A stretch of 26,516 nucleotides of DNA from Ruminococcus sp. UBA4383 (GTDB lineage: Bacteria; Bacillota; Clostridia; Oscillospirales; Ruminococcaceae): assembly GCA_002389995.1 (NCBI GenBank), contig DGRR01000062.1, positions 1 to 26,516 on the forward strand, given 5' to 3'. The first letter of the stretch is position 1; every line of letters starts with the position of its first letter. Made by a program: the position numbers and the translations under genes. Shown piece by piece: positions 14,493-21,819 of the stretch. The notes under the pieces are model-generated. The model did no database searches, was not told the DNA's origin, and saw nothing but the letters and a program-made list of their open reading frames with translations.

Positions 14493-14521
14493 ATTATACA
14501 ATATTTTCCTTAATTTGTCCA
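14493..14521 (-). promoter_or_regulatory. Sigma-A promoter of the rsmD operon
   Basis: On the minus strand, TGGACA (14521-14516), a 17-bp spacer and TATAAT (14498-14493). Confidence 0.7.
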
Positions 14522-14614
14522 TATGCTTTTCAAAAATAAGTTATATCACACAAAAAAATCCGATATAAAGTCTTATTTTTCTACACATATATAAGTAATA
14601 ATTTGAAATAATAT

Positions 14615-14656
14615 AAAAAGTCTCCGCAGAAAATCCGCAGAATTTCTTTGGAGACA
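14615..14656 (-). terminator. Terminator of tmk
   Basis: GTCTCC (14620-14625) pairs with GGAGAC (14650-14655), with a further inner AGAAA/TTTCT pairing. On the minus strand the hairpin is followed by TTTTTATA. It lies 8 bases after the tmk stop codon. Confidence 0.7.
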
Positions 14657-14663
14657 GGTATTA

Positions 14664-15332
14664 TTATTTTATTACGGATTCAATCAGTTTATTGATATCG
14701 CAGGATATATCCTCAACAGAGCGCATTTCTCCGTCCCTTATACATTCAACGGTATTCCAGCCGAGATTTTTCGCACAGAAATCCGCTGCCTGTCTTGAAC
14801 GTCTGAGATATCCGACATCTGCCTCATGGATATCCTTTTTATCCTGACTGCCGTTATAGCGTATATTCAGGAGTTCCTGACTTATTTTCGGGTCAACACG
14901 CAGATACACGGTACAGCAGGGTACAGGGATTCCGAGGAGTTCATATTCATAGCTGAAAAGCCATTCTATGAAATCTTTCCATTTTTCCTGCGGGAGTTTT
15001 GCACACTGATGAACGGCATTTGAAGTTGTATATCTGTCTGCGATAACTATACCGCCGCTGAGATAAAATTTCTTCCAGTTTTTTGCATAGCTTGCAAATC
15101 TGTCAACGGCATAGAAACTTGATGCCGCATATGGGTTGACGGAATCGGGGTCAGTTCCGAACTCTCCGCTGAGATACATTTTCACAAGTGCCGAGGAATT
15201 GCTTTCATAATCGGGAAAAGAAACTTTCATTACATTTCTGTTATCCGCCTTTAATGTCTCATATAATTTCTGAGTCTGAGTAGCTTTTCCGCTGCCGTCA
15301 AGCCCTTCTATTACTATTAATTTTCCTTTCAT
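14664..15332 (-). CDS. tmk: Thymidylate kinase
   Basis: A 222-aa enzyme that phosphorylates dTMP to dTDP with ATP in the dTTP pathway. The P-loop GLDGSGKATQ (10-19) has alanine in place of the first threonine of the usual GKTTQ; this change is seen in some clostridial Tmk proteins. The DRY motif is in VIADRYTTSNAVHQ, and the dTMP-binding region includes FPDYES and the FYAVDRFASY segment. The ATG at 15332 is unusual in that the only ribosome binding site, GGAGG at 15358-15354, lies 21 nt upstream. A 13-nt hairpin lies in between (see findings). It is monocistronic, with its own promoter and terminator. Confidence 0.93.
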   Translation of the reverse strand: MKGKLIVIEGLDGSGKATQTQKLYETLKADNRNVMKVSFPDYESNSSALVKMYLSGEFGTDPDSVNPYAASSFYAVDRFASYAKNWKKFYLSGGIVIADRYTTSNAVHQCAKLPQEKWKDFIEWLFSYEYELLGIPVPCCTVYLRVDPKISQELLNIRYNGSQDKKDIHEADVGYLRRSRQAADFCAKNLGWNTVECIRDGEMRSVEDISCDINKLIESVIK

Positions 15333-15340
15333 ATCATTAT

Positions 15341-15358
15341 CGGGATATTCCCGCCTCC
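15341..15358 (-). promoter_or_regulatory. tmk ribosome binding site directly followed by a GC-rich hairpin
   Basis: On the minus strand GGAGG (15358-15354) abuts CGGGA-ATA-TCCCG (15353-15341). Eight more bases lead to the ATG. Folding the 13-nt hairpin out gives an effective Shine-Dalgarno spacing of 8 nt. Confidence 0.55.
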
Positions 15359-15398
15359 GTAAATTTATATTTATCCGACTGCTTTGAGTATGGAATTA

Positions 15399-15427
15399 AT
15401 TATATCACAACAAAAGCGCAGTGTCAA
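15399..15427 (-). promoter_or_regulatory. Sigma-A promoter of tmk
   Basis: On the minus strand, TTGACA (15427-15422), a 17-bp spacer and TATAAT (15404-15399), both perfect hexamers. Confidence 0.8.
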
Positions 15428-15480
15428 TCTGTTTATATTATTTTTTGCATTTCTTTGCACTGAAAATAAAACAAAAACTA

Positions 15481-15509
15481 TTGACTAAATTATAATTTTG
15501 GTGTATTAT
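15481..15509 (+). promoter_or_regulatory. Sigma-A promoter of the GH25-ROK operon
   Basis: TTGACT (15481-15486), a 17-bp spacer and TATTAT (15504-15509). It is divergent from the tmk promoter, 54 bases away. Confidence 0.65.
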
Positions 15510-15549
15510 ATAGTAAAGGCGTAAAAATCTATGGGAGCAGAATTTATAA

Positions 15550-16284
15550 ATGATAAAAAAATTAATTATTTTAGTTCTTGGTATATTTATGATACTTTGT
15601 TGCTGTGCTGTGTCATATGTGTATTCAACAGCTGTTGTCAATAAAATCAAATATCCCGTTTTCGGTGTCGATGTTTCACACTATCAGGGCAATATTGACT
15701 GGGAAAAACTCCGGCAGCAAGGCGTTGAATTCGCTTTCATAAAAGCTACCGAGGGCAGCGGTCATGTCGATGAATCCGTTGCCGATAACCTTAAAAATGC
15801 CGCCGATACCGATATCGCAGTTTCCTGCTACCACTTTTTCAGCTTCGACAGCGCAGGTGAAACTCAGGCGGAAAATTTTATAAAGACTGTCCCGAAAGAA
15901 AGTATAAATATGCCGCCCGTTATAGATATAGAATATTATGCGGACAAAAGCCGAAATAAACCAAGCCTTGAGGATACAGAAGCGATACTCACCCCGCTTC
16001 TCAGCCTCCTTGAACAACATTACGGCACTAAACCGATAATATATGCAAACAAATCTGTTTACAGCAGATACATCAGTCAGCACTATTCCGACTATCCCCT
16101 GTGGATAAGAAATACCAGAGGAGAACCCCGTTTCGCTGAATGGAAATTCTGGCAGTATTCCGACAAGGGTATGCTCGAAGGCTATGCCGGAAAAGAAAAA
16201 TATATCGACTATGATGTCTACTGCGGAAGCAGAGAAGATTTTGAAAAAGAATTTAATTTATCCACAAGGAGGACCAAAAAATGA
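15550..16284 (+). CDS. GH25-family lysozyme, membrane-anchored or secreted
   Basis: A 244-aa muramidase cleaving the MurNAc-GlcNAc bond of peptidoglycan. The N-terminus is a hydrophobic helix (5-26) with a CCC run, acting as signal or anchor. The GH25 domain starts at FGVDVSHYQGNIDW, with D41 at the first catalytic position. The acidic pair is in VIDIEYY (D126, E128). FAFIKATEG, YHFFSFD, PIIYANKSVY and WIRNTRG are family landmarks, and WQYSDKG is near the end. No separate cell-wall-binding domain is present. GGGAG lies about 11 nt before the ATG. The stop overlaps the ROK kinase start by 4 nt (ATGA), so a wall hydrolase and a sugar kinase are co-translated. Confidence 0.9.
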   Translation: MIKKLIILVLGIFMILCCCAVSYVYSTAVVNKIKYPVFGVDVSHYQGNIDWEKLRQQGVEFAFIKATEGSGHVDESVADNLKNAADTDIAVSCYHFFSFDSAGETQAENFIKTVPKESINMPPVIDIEYYADKSRNKPSLEDTEAILTPLLSLLEQHYGTKPIIYANKSVYSRYISQHYSDYPLWIRNTRGEPRFAEWKFWQYSDKGMLEGYAGKEKYIDYDVYCGSREDFEKEFNLSTRRTKK

Positions 16285-17246
16285 AATACTATGTAGGAAT
16301 CGACCTCGGAGGTACTAATATCGTTGCAGGCGTTGTTGATGAGGAATATAATATCATCGCCAAGGCAAGCACCAAAACAAACTGCCCCCGCCCCGAAAAG
16401 GAAATCGCTGACGATATGGCTAAAATGGCTGTGCAGGCTGTCAAAAACGCAAACCTCACCATGAGCGATATCGAATGGATTGGCATAGGCACTCCCGGTA
16501 TAGCAAACAGCAAGACAGGTATCATTGAATATTCCAATAACCTCGGCTTCAAAAATACACCCATGGTTAAATATATCGAAGAAGCTATCGGCAGAAAAGA
16601 TACACCCATTTTCATCGAAAATGACGCAAATGCCGCAGCTTACGGCGAATTTGTCGCAGGCGCAGCAAAGGGTGCTAAAAATGCCGTATGCATAACTCTC
16701 GGTACAGGCGTAGGCGGCGGAATTATCATCAACGGCAAAATATATTCAGGCTCTAATTTCGCAGGCGCAGAAATCGGTCATACCGTTATCGAAGTTGACG
16801 GCGCACAGTGTTCATGCGGAAGAAAAGGCTGTTTCGAGGCTTATTCCTCTGCAACAGGTCTTATCCGTATGTCAAAGGAAGCTATGGAAGCTTTCCCCGA
16901 CAGCATCATGAATAAAATGGCTCAGGAAAAAGGCAAAGTTACCGCAAGAACTTCTTTCGATGCCATGAGAGCAGGCGACAAAGCCGCTAAGGACGTTGTT
17001 GACAAGTACATAAAATACCTCGCAGCAGGTATCACAAATACAATAAATATTTTCCAGCCCGATGTACTCTGCATAGGCGGCGGTGTCTGCAATGAGGGTG
17101 ACCCGCTTCTCCTCCCCATGAAGGAACTCGTAAAGAAAGAAGTATATACAAGAGATTCCGAAAAGAACTGCGATATTGTCATCGCCAAACTTGGAAACGA
17201 TGCAGGAATAATAGGTGCGGCTTTCCTCGGCAGAGCTAACCAGTAA
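16281..17246 (+). CDS. ROK-family glucokinase
   Basis: A 321-aa cytoplasmic sugar kinase, most likely converting glucose to glucose 6-phosphate. The ATP-binding motif GIDLGGTN (6-13) and the catalytic aspartate D115 in IENDANAAAYGEF are intact. The ROK zinc site has H167 (EIGHTVIE) and the CSCGRKGC cluster (C177, C179, C184). Length matches Firmicutes GlcK. The GGAGG ribosome binding site lies inside the upstream gene's last codons and the start overlaps its stop. Because the partner is a muramidase, an N-acetylated amino sugar such as GlcNAc is an alternative substrate; the sequence cannot decide this. Confidence 0.9.
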   Translation: MKYYVGIDLGGTNIVAGVVDEEYNIIAKASTKTNCPRPEKEIADDMAKMAVQAVKNANLTMSDIEWIGIGTPGIANSKTGIIEYSNNLGFKNTPMVKYIEEAIGRKDTPIFIENDANAAAYGEFVAGAAKGAKNAVCITLGTGVGGGIIINGKIYSGSNFAGAEIGHTVIEVDGAQCSCGRKGCFEAYSSATGLIRMSKEAMEAFPDSIMNKMAQEKGKVTARTSFDAMRAGDKAAKDVVDKYIKYLAAGITNTINIFQPDVLCIGGGVCNEGDPLLLPMKELVKKEVYTRDSEKNCDIVIAKLGNDAGIIGAAFLGRANQ

Positions 17247-17270
17247 CAATTTATAAAGCTTATGTTTTTT

Positions 17271-17325
17271 CAGCCATATGCACAAAGATATTTCCGAAAA
17301 TTTGTGCATATGGCTGATTTTTATT
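17271..17325 (+). terminator. Terminator with a perfect 16-bp stem
   Basis: CAGCCATATGCACAAA (17271-17286) pairs perfectly with TTTGTGCATATGGCTG (17301-17316) across a 14-nt loop. It is followed by ATTTTTATTTT. It ends the GH25-ROK transcript. Confidence 0.85.
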
Positions 17326-17395
17326 TTCATATGCAACATTTCACTTTATTTTTTACACCTATATGGTGAATCGGTTCAAAAAAGGAGGGAGTTTT

Positions 17396-17893
17396 ATGAA
17401 TGATTTCCTTAAAGACGTAAAGCTTGCCCAAAAAGGCGACAGTCAGGCTTTTGCAAGACTGTACGCAATTGTTTACAAAGATATGTACCACATAGCATTG
17501 TACAGTTTAAGAAATTCCCATGATGCCTGCGATGCGGTCAGTGATGCGGTACTCGATGCTTTTACATCAATAGGAAACCTTAATGACGAAAAAGCTTTTA
17601 AAAGCTGGATATTCCGCATACTTTCCGCTAAAATAAAACAGCGTCAGGCAGAATATTACAAGGATACCGAGGAACTGAACGAAAATACTTCCGTTGAGGA
17701 TTTCAATTATGAAAATGCTGAACTCAGTCAGGCTCTCGAAAATCTCGACCCCCAGTCAAGGCTTATTCTTTCCATGTCCGTGCTGGAAGGCTATACAAGC
17801 GAGGAAATTTCAGAAGTCTGCAACCTGAAATCAGGTTCAGTACGCTCAAAACTTAAACGCATAAAAGAACGTTTGAAACTCGAACTTACATAA
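17396..17893 (+). CDS. ECF-like RNA polymerase sigma factor
   Basis: A 165-aa protein with sigma-70 region 2 (about 10-80; AFARLYAIVYKDMYHIALYS, the DA-rich AVSDAVLDAFTSI helix and FKSWIFRILSAKI). Sigma region 4 spans about 108-163 (ALENLDPQSRLILSMSVLEG, then YTSEEISEVCNLKSGSVRSK). The region 3 linker is missing, as in ECF sigma factors. ATG at 17396 follows a full AGGAGGG; the in-frame start at 17363 lies upstream of that site. The next gene begins 13 nt after its stop and encodes a protein with a cytoplasmic N-terminus, one membrane helix and an outer beta-propeller. That protein is a plausible membrane anti-sigma factor or direct target. Confidence 0.9.
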   Translation: MNDFLKDVKLAQKGDSQAFARLYAIVYKDMYHIALYSLRNSHDACDAVSDAVLDAFTSIGNLNDEKAFKSWIFRILSAKIKQRQAEYYKDTEELNENTSVEDFNYENAELSQALENLDPQSRLILSMSVLEGYTSEEISEVCNLKSGSVRSKLKRIKERLKLELT

Positions 17894-17906
17894 AGGAGAT
17901 GTTCTT

Positions 17907-20555
17907 ATGAATGAAAATGATAAGAAAGTAAAGGAATATCTCGAAAAGGAAAATATCCCCGATGAGATAAGTCCCGACAATATCAAAAAAATGCTCGACG
18001 AAAAAGCTCCGCAGACAAAAAGAAACAATATCTCCATTGCAGGAAGAATCGCTGCAATTGCCGCCGCCTGCGTGGTAATAGTCGGCGGTACTGTCCATGT
18101 GGCAGGACAAAAGAATTTATTCAATAAAAAACAGAATACCCCCGATACAATTGAAAGTTTTGACAGTCATTCCGAAAATTCATCTTTAACTACTTCTGTG
18201 AATGGTACGGAAAATACCACGACTAAAACAATCAAAGCAGAAGAAGTCGTTGAAGCCCCATATATGGCAGGTGCGGAAAGCTATAAGCAGGTTTATACCA
18301 TGCTCAAAAAATCTGCTGAAAAATATAACAAAAAATACGGCTCAGACCGTGCTTACGGTGCAAAAACTGACAGTGACATTTACTATGATGATATTGCAGA
18401 AGAGGCAGAAGAATCCGTTGCTGACTATGCTATGCAGGATAACTCAGATGATGTTATTTATGACGGTGCTGCGGCAGATAATGCCGTCAAAGCAGTTCCG
18501 AAAACAGCAGGTATACAGTCAAGTGCCGAAATGGATACGGGCGCAGGTGATTTCAGCGAGAATAACGGTTTAAACGGTGAATTTATAGCCGCCCCCGAAA
18601 ATCCCGATGAAGAACCTGCAACCGTTGAAGAACCTTCCGAAACTCCGACAGAGGAAATCACTGAAGAACCTACTGAGGAAATCACAGAAGAACCCACTGA
18701 GGAAATCACAGAAGAACCTACCGAGGAAATCACAGAAGAATCTGCTGAAACTACTGAAATAACTACTGTTTCCACAGATATTTCAACAGATGTTACAACT
18801 ACTGCTGTTACTACCGCAACTACATCAACAGATGTAAAGGGTGAGGACGATTTTTCAGATACCTATTCTCAGGAGGAAAATGTCCGTGAGGCTGATATTG
18901 TTAAAACTGACGGCAAAAATATCTACTATGTATATAATAACTATAATTATGGTGACTATTTCGACAGTTACAGACAGGATACTCCCACTATGAATATAGT
19001 TACCGTTGACAACGGAAAATTCATAAATCCCCATACACTCGATTTGACTCCCGACATGAGCAGATATGGCGACGACTATTCCCACAGTGCAGGCATAAAC
19101 AATATGTATATCTATGATGATATGCTTATAGTTATCGGTACTGTATGGACACAGTACGACCGTAATTATTACTATGCTGACGGCAGCGGAAACTCCCTTG
19201 ATGACAGCGTATGGTTCGGAGGAACTGAGGAATGTTTTGTATCGTTCTATACTCAGGACGCTGAACCTAAACTCATAGGCACATATTTTCAGAACGGATA
19301 TTTTAATGATGTAAGAATCTCCCCTGACGGATATATGTATCTTGTTTCAAATTATTTTTCAGCAGATTTCGACAACATCAAAAATGAAGAATATACCGAA
19401 AGATATATTCCCTCCTGCGGTACTGATGATGATGTTGAATGTATACCGCCCGAAGATATCCTCCTCCCGAAAAAATTTGACGAGATGAACAGTATTTCAT
19501 ATACCGTCATAGGCGGAATAGACCTTACATCTCCCGCAACTTTTGTCCCCGTTGATACAAAGGCTCTCGCAGGATATTCAGGACAGTTCTATATGTCCGA
19601 AAACAATATCTATACTGCCGTTGATGACTACTCAAACGATATATCAAGCACCGAAATAACAAGAATATCCGTAAATCAGGGAAATATCACCCCGCAGGCA
19701 TCAGGTGCGGTTACAGGCTATATAAAAGACCAGTTCTCCATGAGCGAATATGACGGATATTTCAGAGTTGCCACAACAAGACGTGGAACTTATAAGGAAG
19801 GCGGTATCATAAGAGATATCATCGGTACAAGCGAATATGAATATCTCAACGACAACTGCGTCTATGTCCTCGATATGGATATGAATTTAGTCGGATATAT
19901 TGACGGTCTGGGCGAGAACGAAACAATTAAATCCGTAAATTACAACGGAAATATCGCCTATGTAGTTACTTACAGACAGACTGACCCCCTCTATGCAATT
20001 GACCTCAGCGACCCTGCAAATCCGACTGTAATGGACGAATATAAAATTCTCGGTTACAGCAATTATATGCAGAACTGGACAGACGGACTCTTATTCGGAT
20101 TCGGTGCAGATGCGGACGAAAACGGTGTAGAAACAGGCGTTAAACTCGTAATGTTCGACAATTCAGACCCCTATGACCTCAAGGAAGTCGGATACTACGG
20201 AATCAATAATGACGGTGAAACATATCTCTATTCAGATGCTATGTGGGACAGAAAAGCCCTGCTTATCGCTCCAGAAAAAAATATCATCGGTGTACCGATA
20301 CATGAATACCGTTATGATGAATATAATTATTTTGAGGACGGAGAAGATTATATAAACGGAGAAATATCGAAATATATGTTCTTCTCATATGGTGACGGTG
20401 AATTTAATCTTATAGGTGAACTCAAAATGGCAAGCGGTCAGAATAACCTTAACAGAGCCATATATATAGGCAAATATGTCTATGCACTTTCAGACCATAC
20501 ATTCATATCCGCAGATATTGAAACACTTAAAGAAACAGACAGAGTTGAATTTTAA
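17907..20555 (+). CDS. Membrane-anchored beta-propeller protein (PF09826-type), possible anti-sigma factor
   Basis: An 882-aa protein. Residues 1-46 are cytoplasmic and charged, with a short helix (DEISPDNIKKMLDEKAP). Residues about 47-68 form one membrane helix. Residues 70-310 are an extracellular low-complexity linker rich in Thr, Glu, Ser and Asp, with four tandem copies of EEITEEPT. Residues about 315-880 are a beta-propeller that opens with NVREADIVKTDGKNIYYVYN, the hallmark of the Beta_propel family, and contains repeated DxD, GY and YSD segments. AAAGGAG precedes the ATG. The topology and the gene order (13 nt after an ECF sigma gene) suggest that the short N-terminus holds the sigma factor and the outer propeller senses the envelope. 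No classical zinc anti-sigma motif (HxxxCxxC) is seen, so this role is inferred. Confidence 0.8.
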   Translation: MNENDKKVKEYLEKENIPDEISPDNIKKMLDEKAPQTKRNNISIAGRIAAIAAACVVIVGGTVHVAGQKNLFNKKQNTPDTIESFDSHSENSSLTTSVNGTENTTTKTIKAEEVVEAPYMAGAESYKQVYTMLKKSAEKYNKKYGSDRAYGAKTDSDIYYDDIAEEAEESVADYAMQDNSDDVIYDGAAADNAVKAVPKTAGIQSSAEMDTGAGDFSENNGLNGEFIAAPENPDEEPATVEEPSETPTEEITEEPTEEITEEPTEEITEEPTEEITEESAETTEITTVSTDISTDVTTTAVTTATTSTDVKGEDDFSDTYSQEENVREADIVKTDGKNIYYVYNNYNYGDYFDSYRQDTPTMNIVTVDNGKFINPHTLDLTPDMSRYGDDYSHSAGINNMYIYDDMLIVIGTVWTQYDRNYYYADGSGNSLDDSVWFGGTEECFVSFYTQDAEPKLIGTYFQNGYFNDVRISPDGYMYLVSNYFSADFDNIKNEEYTERYIPSCGTDDDVECIPPEDILLPKKFDEMNSISYTVIGGIDLTSPATFVPVDTKALAGYSGQFYMSENNIYTAVDDYSNDISSTEITRISVNQGNITPQASGAVTGYIKDQFSMSEYDGYFRVATTRRGTYKEGGIIRDIIGTSEYEYLNDNCVYVLDMDMNLVGYIDGLGENETIKSVNYNGNIAYVVTYRQTDPLYAIDLSDPANPTVMDEYKILGYSNYMQNWTDGLLFGFGADADENGVETGVKLVMFDNSDPYDLKEVGYYGINNDGETYLYSDAMWDRKALLIAPEKNIIGVPIHEYRYDEYNYFEDGEDYINGEISKYMFFSYGDGEFNLIGELKMASGQNNLNRAIYIGKYVYALSDHTFISADIETLKETDRVEF
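18651..18746 (+). repeat. Four tandem 24-bp in-frame repeats encoding EEITEEPT
   Basis: Units start at 18651, 18675, 18699 and 18723. They differ at only a few positions; the last unit changes the end to EESA. The repeats lie in the extracellular linker of the beta-propeller protein and add 8 residues each, so copy number could vary by slippage without breaking the frame. Confidence 0.85.
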
Positions 20556-20560
20556 GCATA

Positions 20561-20594
20561 AATATCCCCTGCAAAGCGCAGGGGATATTTTTTA
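20561..20594 (+). terminator. Rho-independent terminator
   Basis: ATATCCCCTGC (20562-20572) pairs with GCAGGGGATAT (20578-20588) around a 5-nt loop, followed by a T-run. It ends the sigma/beta-propeller operon and touches the stop codon of the convergent SCP2 gene. Confidence 0.85.
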
Positions 20595-20909
20595 CTTTAT
20601 AATTTTGGAAAATTCATTTGCTTTTCCGACATCACCGTTTATTTTGAGTTTTCCGCTGAAATATGCGGCAACAGGGTCAAGTTTGCCCTGTACGAGCTTA
20701 ATGAAATTATCCATAGTGATAATGAGTTCACACTGTCTGTCGATGTATTCATAGGGCATTATGCTGATTTTTCCGTCTTTTATCTCGACATAGAAAACGC
20801 CTGCATTTTCTCCTGTGATAGTAACCTGAACTGCCATAAAATCATAGCCTGAAAAATCCTTTTCGGCAGCACCTTTTCTGAGTTCTGTAATGAGTTCATT
20901 AATTGTCAT
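20592..20909 (-). CDS. SCP2 sterol-binding-domain protein, 105 aa
   Basis: A single small SCP2-like domain: N-terminal helix (TINELITELRKGA), strands around FMAVQVTITGENAGVFYVEI, and ISIMPYEYIDRQCELIITMD. A helix FIKLVQGKLDPVAAYFSGKL and the closing LKINGDVGKANEFSKI follow. The last two elements are the family signature. Bacterial members are thought to bind hydrophobic ligands such as acyl chains; the ligand is not known. ATG at 20909 is chosen because AAAGGAG precedes it; the extension to 20945 has no ribosome binding site. It has its own promoter and is 98 bp downstream of the hisK-like gene. Confidence 0.85.
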   Translation of the reverse strand: MTINELITELRKGAAEKDFSGYDFMAVQVTITGENAGVFYVEIKDGKISIMPYEYIDRQCELIITMDNFIKLVQGKLDPVAAYFSGKLKINGDVGKANEFSKIIK

Positions 20910-20959
20910 AAATTTTCTCCTTTTAGTATAAATTATGCCGTCCAAAATACGACTTATAT

Positions 20960-20988
20960 ATTATACCCTTATTTCAAAGAAAAGTCAA
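20960..20988 (-). promoter_or_regulatory. Sigma-A promoter of the SCP2 gene
   Basis: On the minus strand, TTGACT (20988-20983), a 17-bp spacer and TATAAT (20965-20960). Confidence 0.75.
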
Positions 20989-21007
20989 TAAACATTTTGT
21001 AAACTTT

Positions 21008-21766
21008 TTAAATATCAATTGACTTAACAATTTCAAGATTGAACTTACGAGCCATTTTCTGACATTTTTCAATATTCTCATTGTCAGAGAGTGCATAGGG
21101 GTAATGTGCATCAATGCCGATAATGGCTTTATTTCCGACTTTTTCGGCAATTTTCAGAAATTTTTCAGATGTATAATGTCTTTTATCGTGAACACCGAGG
21201 GCGTTAATTTCAACGGGGATATTTTTATTTTTAAGGTACTCGCAGAGTCTTGTAAAATGTTTTTCATATATTTCGTCCTCCCCTGTGAAATATAATAAAT
21301 CGGGGTGAGCAACATATTTATATCTTCCGCTTTCCATGCCTTCTATAATGGAATCAACGTATTTTACAAGTCTCTCCTCGCTTTCCGAGGGGATACCTGT
21401 ATAACCTCTGTATATTTCATTTTCCATGAAATGCTGACCGAGAATCATATAGTCAACGGGATAATCCGCAAGAAATTTATCCTGTGCCTCGACAAGTTCA
21501 GGAATATATTCCGATTCAAAGCCGATATATATTTTTATGTCGTTCTGATATTCTTTCTTCAAATCAGTGAGTGACTGAAAATAATCATCAACCATCTGCG
21601 GACTCATTCTCATATCAGAAACATAATCATCAGGAAACACCCACGGGCAATGGTCTGAAAATCCGAGAATTTCAAAGCCGTTTTTAACAGCCTGTTCGAT
21701 ATATTCCCTGTCCTCGCCTATTGCGTGACCGCATCTCTGTGTATGTGTATGATAATTTGCAAACAT
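21008..21766 (-). CDS. PHP-domain histidinol-phosphatase
   Basis: A 252-aa metal-dependent phosphatase of the HisK/HisJ type, which removes phosphate from L-histidinol phosphate in histidine synthesis. The PHP metal ligands are visible: NYHTHTQRCGH (H6, H8), FSDHCPW (D38, H39), the glutamate in IGFESEYIPE, the histidine in MILGQHFME, VAHPDLLYF and the terminal GIDAHYPYAL. Length is normal. AAAGGAG precedes the ATG at 21766. It lies 53 bp after trpB2 with a hairpin between them. No other his genes are in the window, and PHP proteins may act on other phosphate esters. Confidence 0.85.
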   Translation of the reverse strand: MFANYHTHTQRCGHAIGEDREYIEQAVKNGFEILGFSDHCPWVFPDDYVSDMRMSPQMVDDYFQSLTDLKKEYQNDIKIYIGFESEYIPELVEAQDKFLADYPVDYMILGQHFMENEIYRGYTGIPSESEERLVKYVDSIIEGMESGRYKYVAHPDLLYFTGEDEIYEKHFTRLCEYLKNKNIPVEINALGVHDKRHYTSEKFLKIAEKVGNKAIIGIDAHYPYALSDNENIEKCQKMARKFNLEIVKSIDI

Positions 21767-21786
21767 AATTTATTCTCCTTTTAAAA

Positions 21787-21807
21787 CAGGACAGCCATAA
21801 GCTGTCC
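21787..21807 (-). terminator. Terminator or attenuator-like hairpin between trpB2 and the histidinol-phosphatase gene
   Basis: GGACAGC (21807-21801 on the minus strand), a 5-nt loop and GCTGTCC (21795-21789), followed by TGTTTT. The downstream gene's ribosome binding site begins a few bases later, so there is no room for a separate promoter. Confidence 0.6.
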
Positions 21808-21819
21808 CGTTTCCATAAA

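Noticed and set aside
15333..15549. Riboswitch in the tmk/GH25 divergent region
   Set aside because: The region is explained by two promoters and a short hairpin; leaders are too short and show no known riboswitch core.
17326..17395. ECF-type autoregulated promoter before the sigma gene
   Set aside because: A GCAACATTT word could be a -35 element, but no matching -10 could be identified, so no promoter is called.
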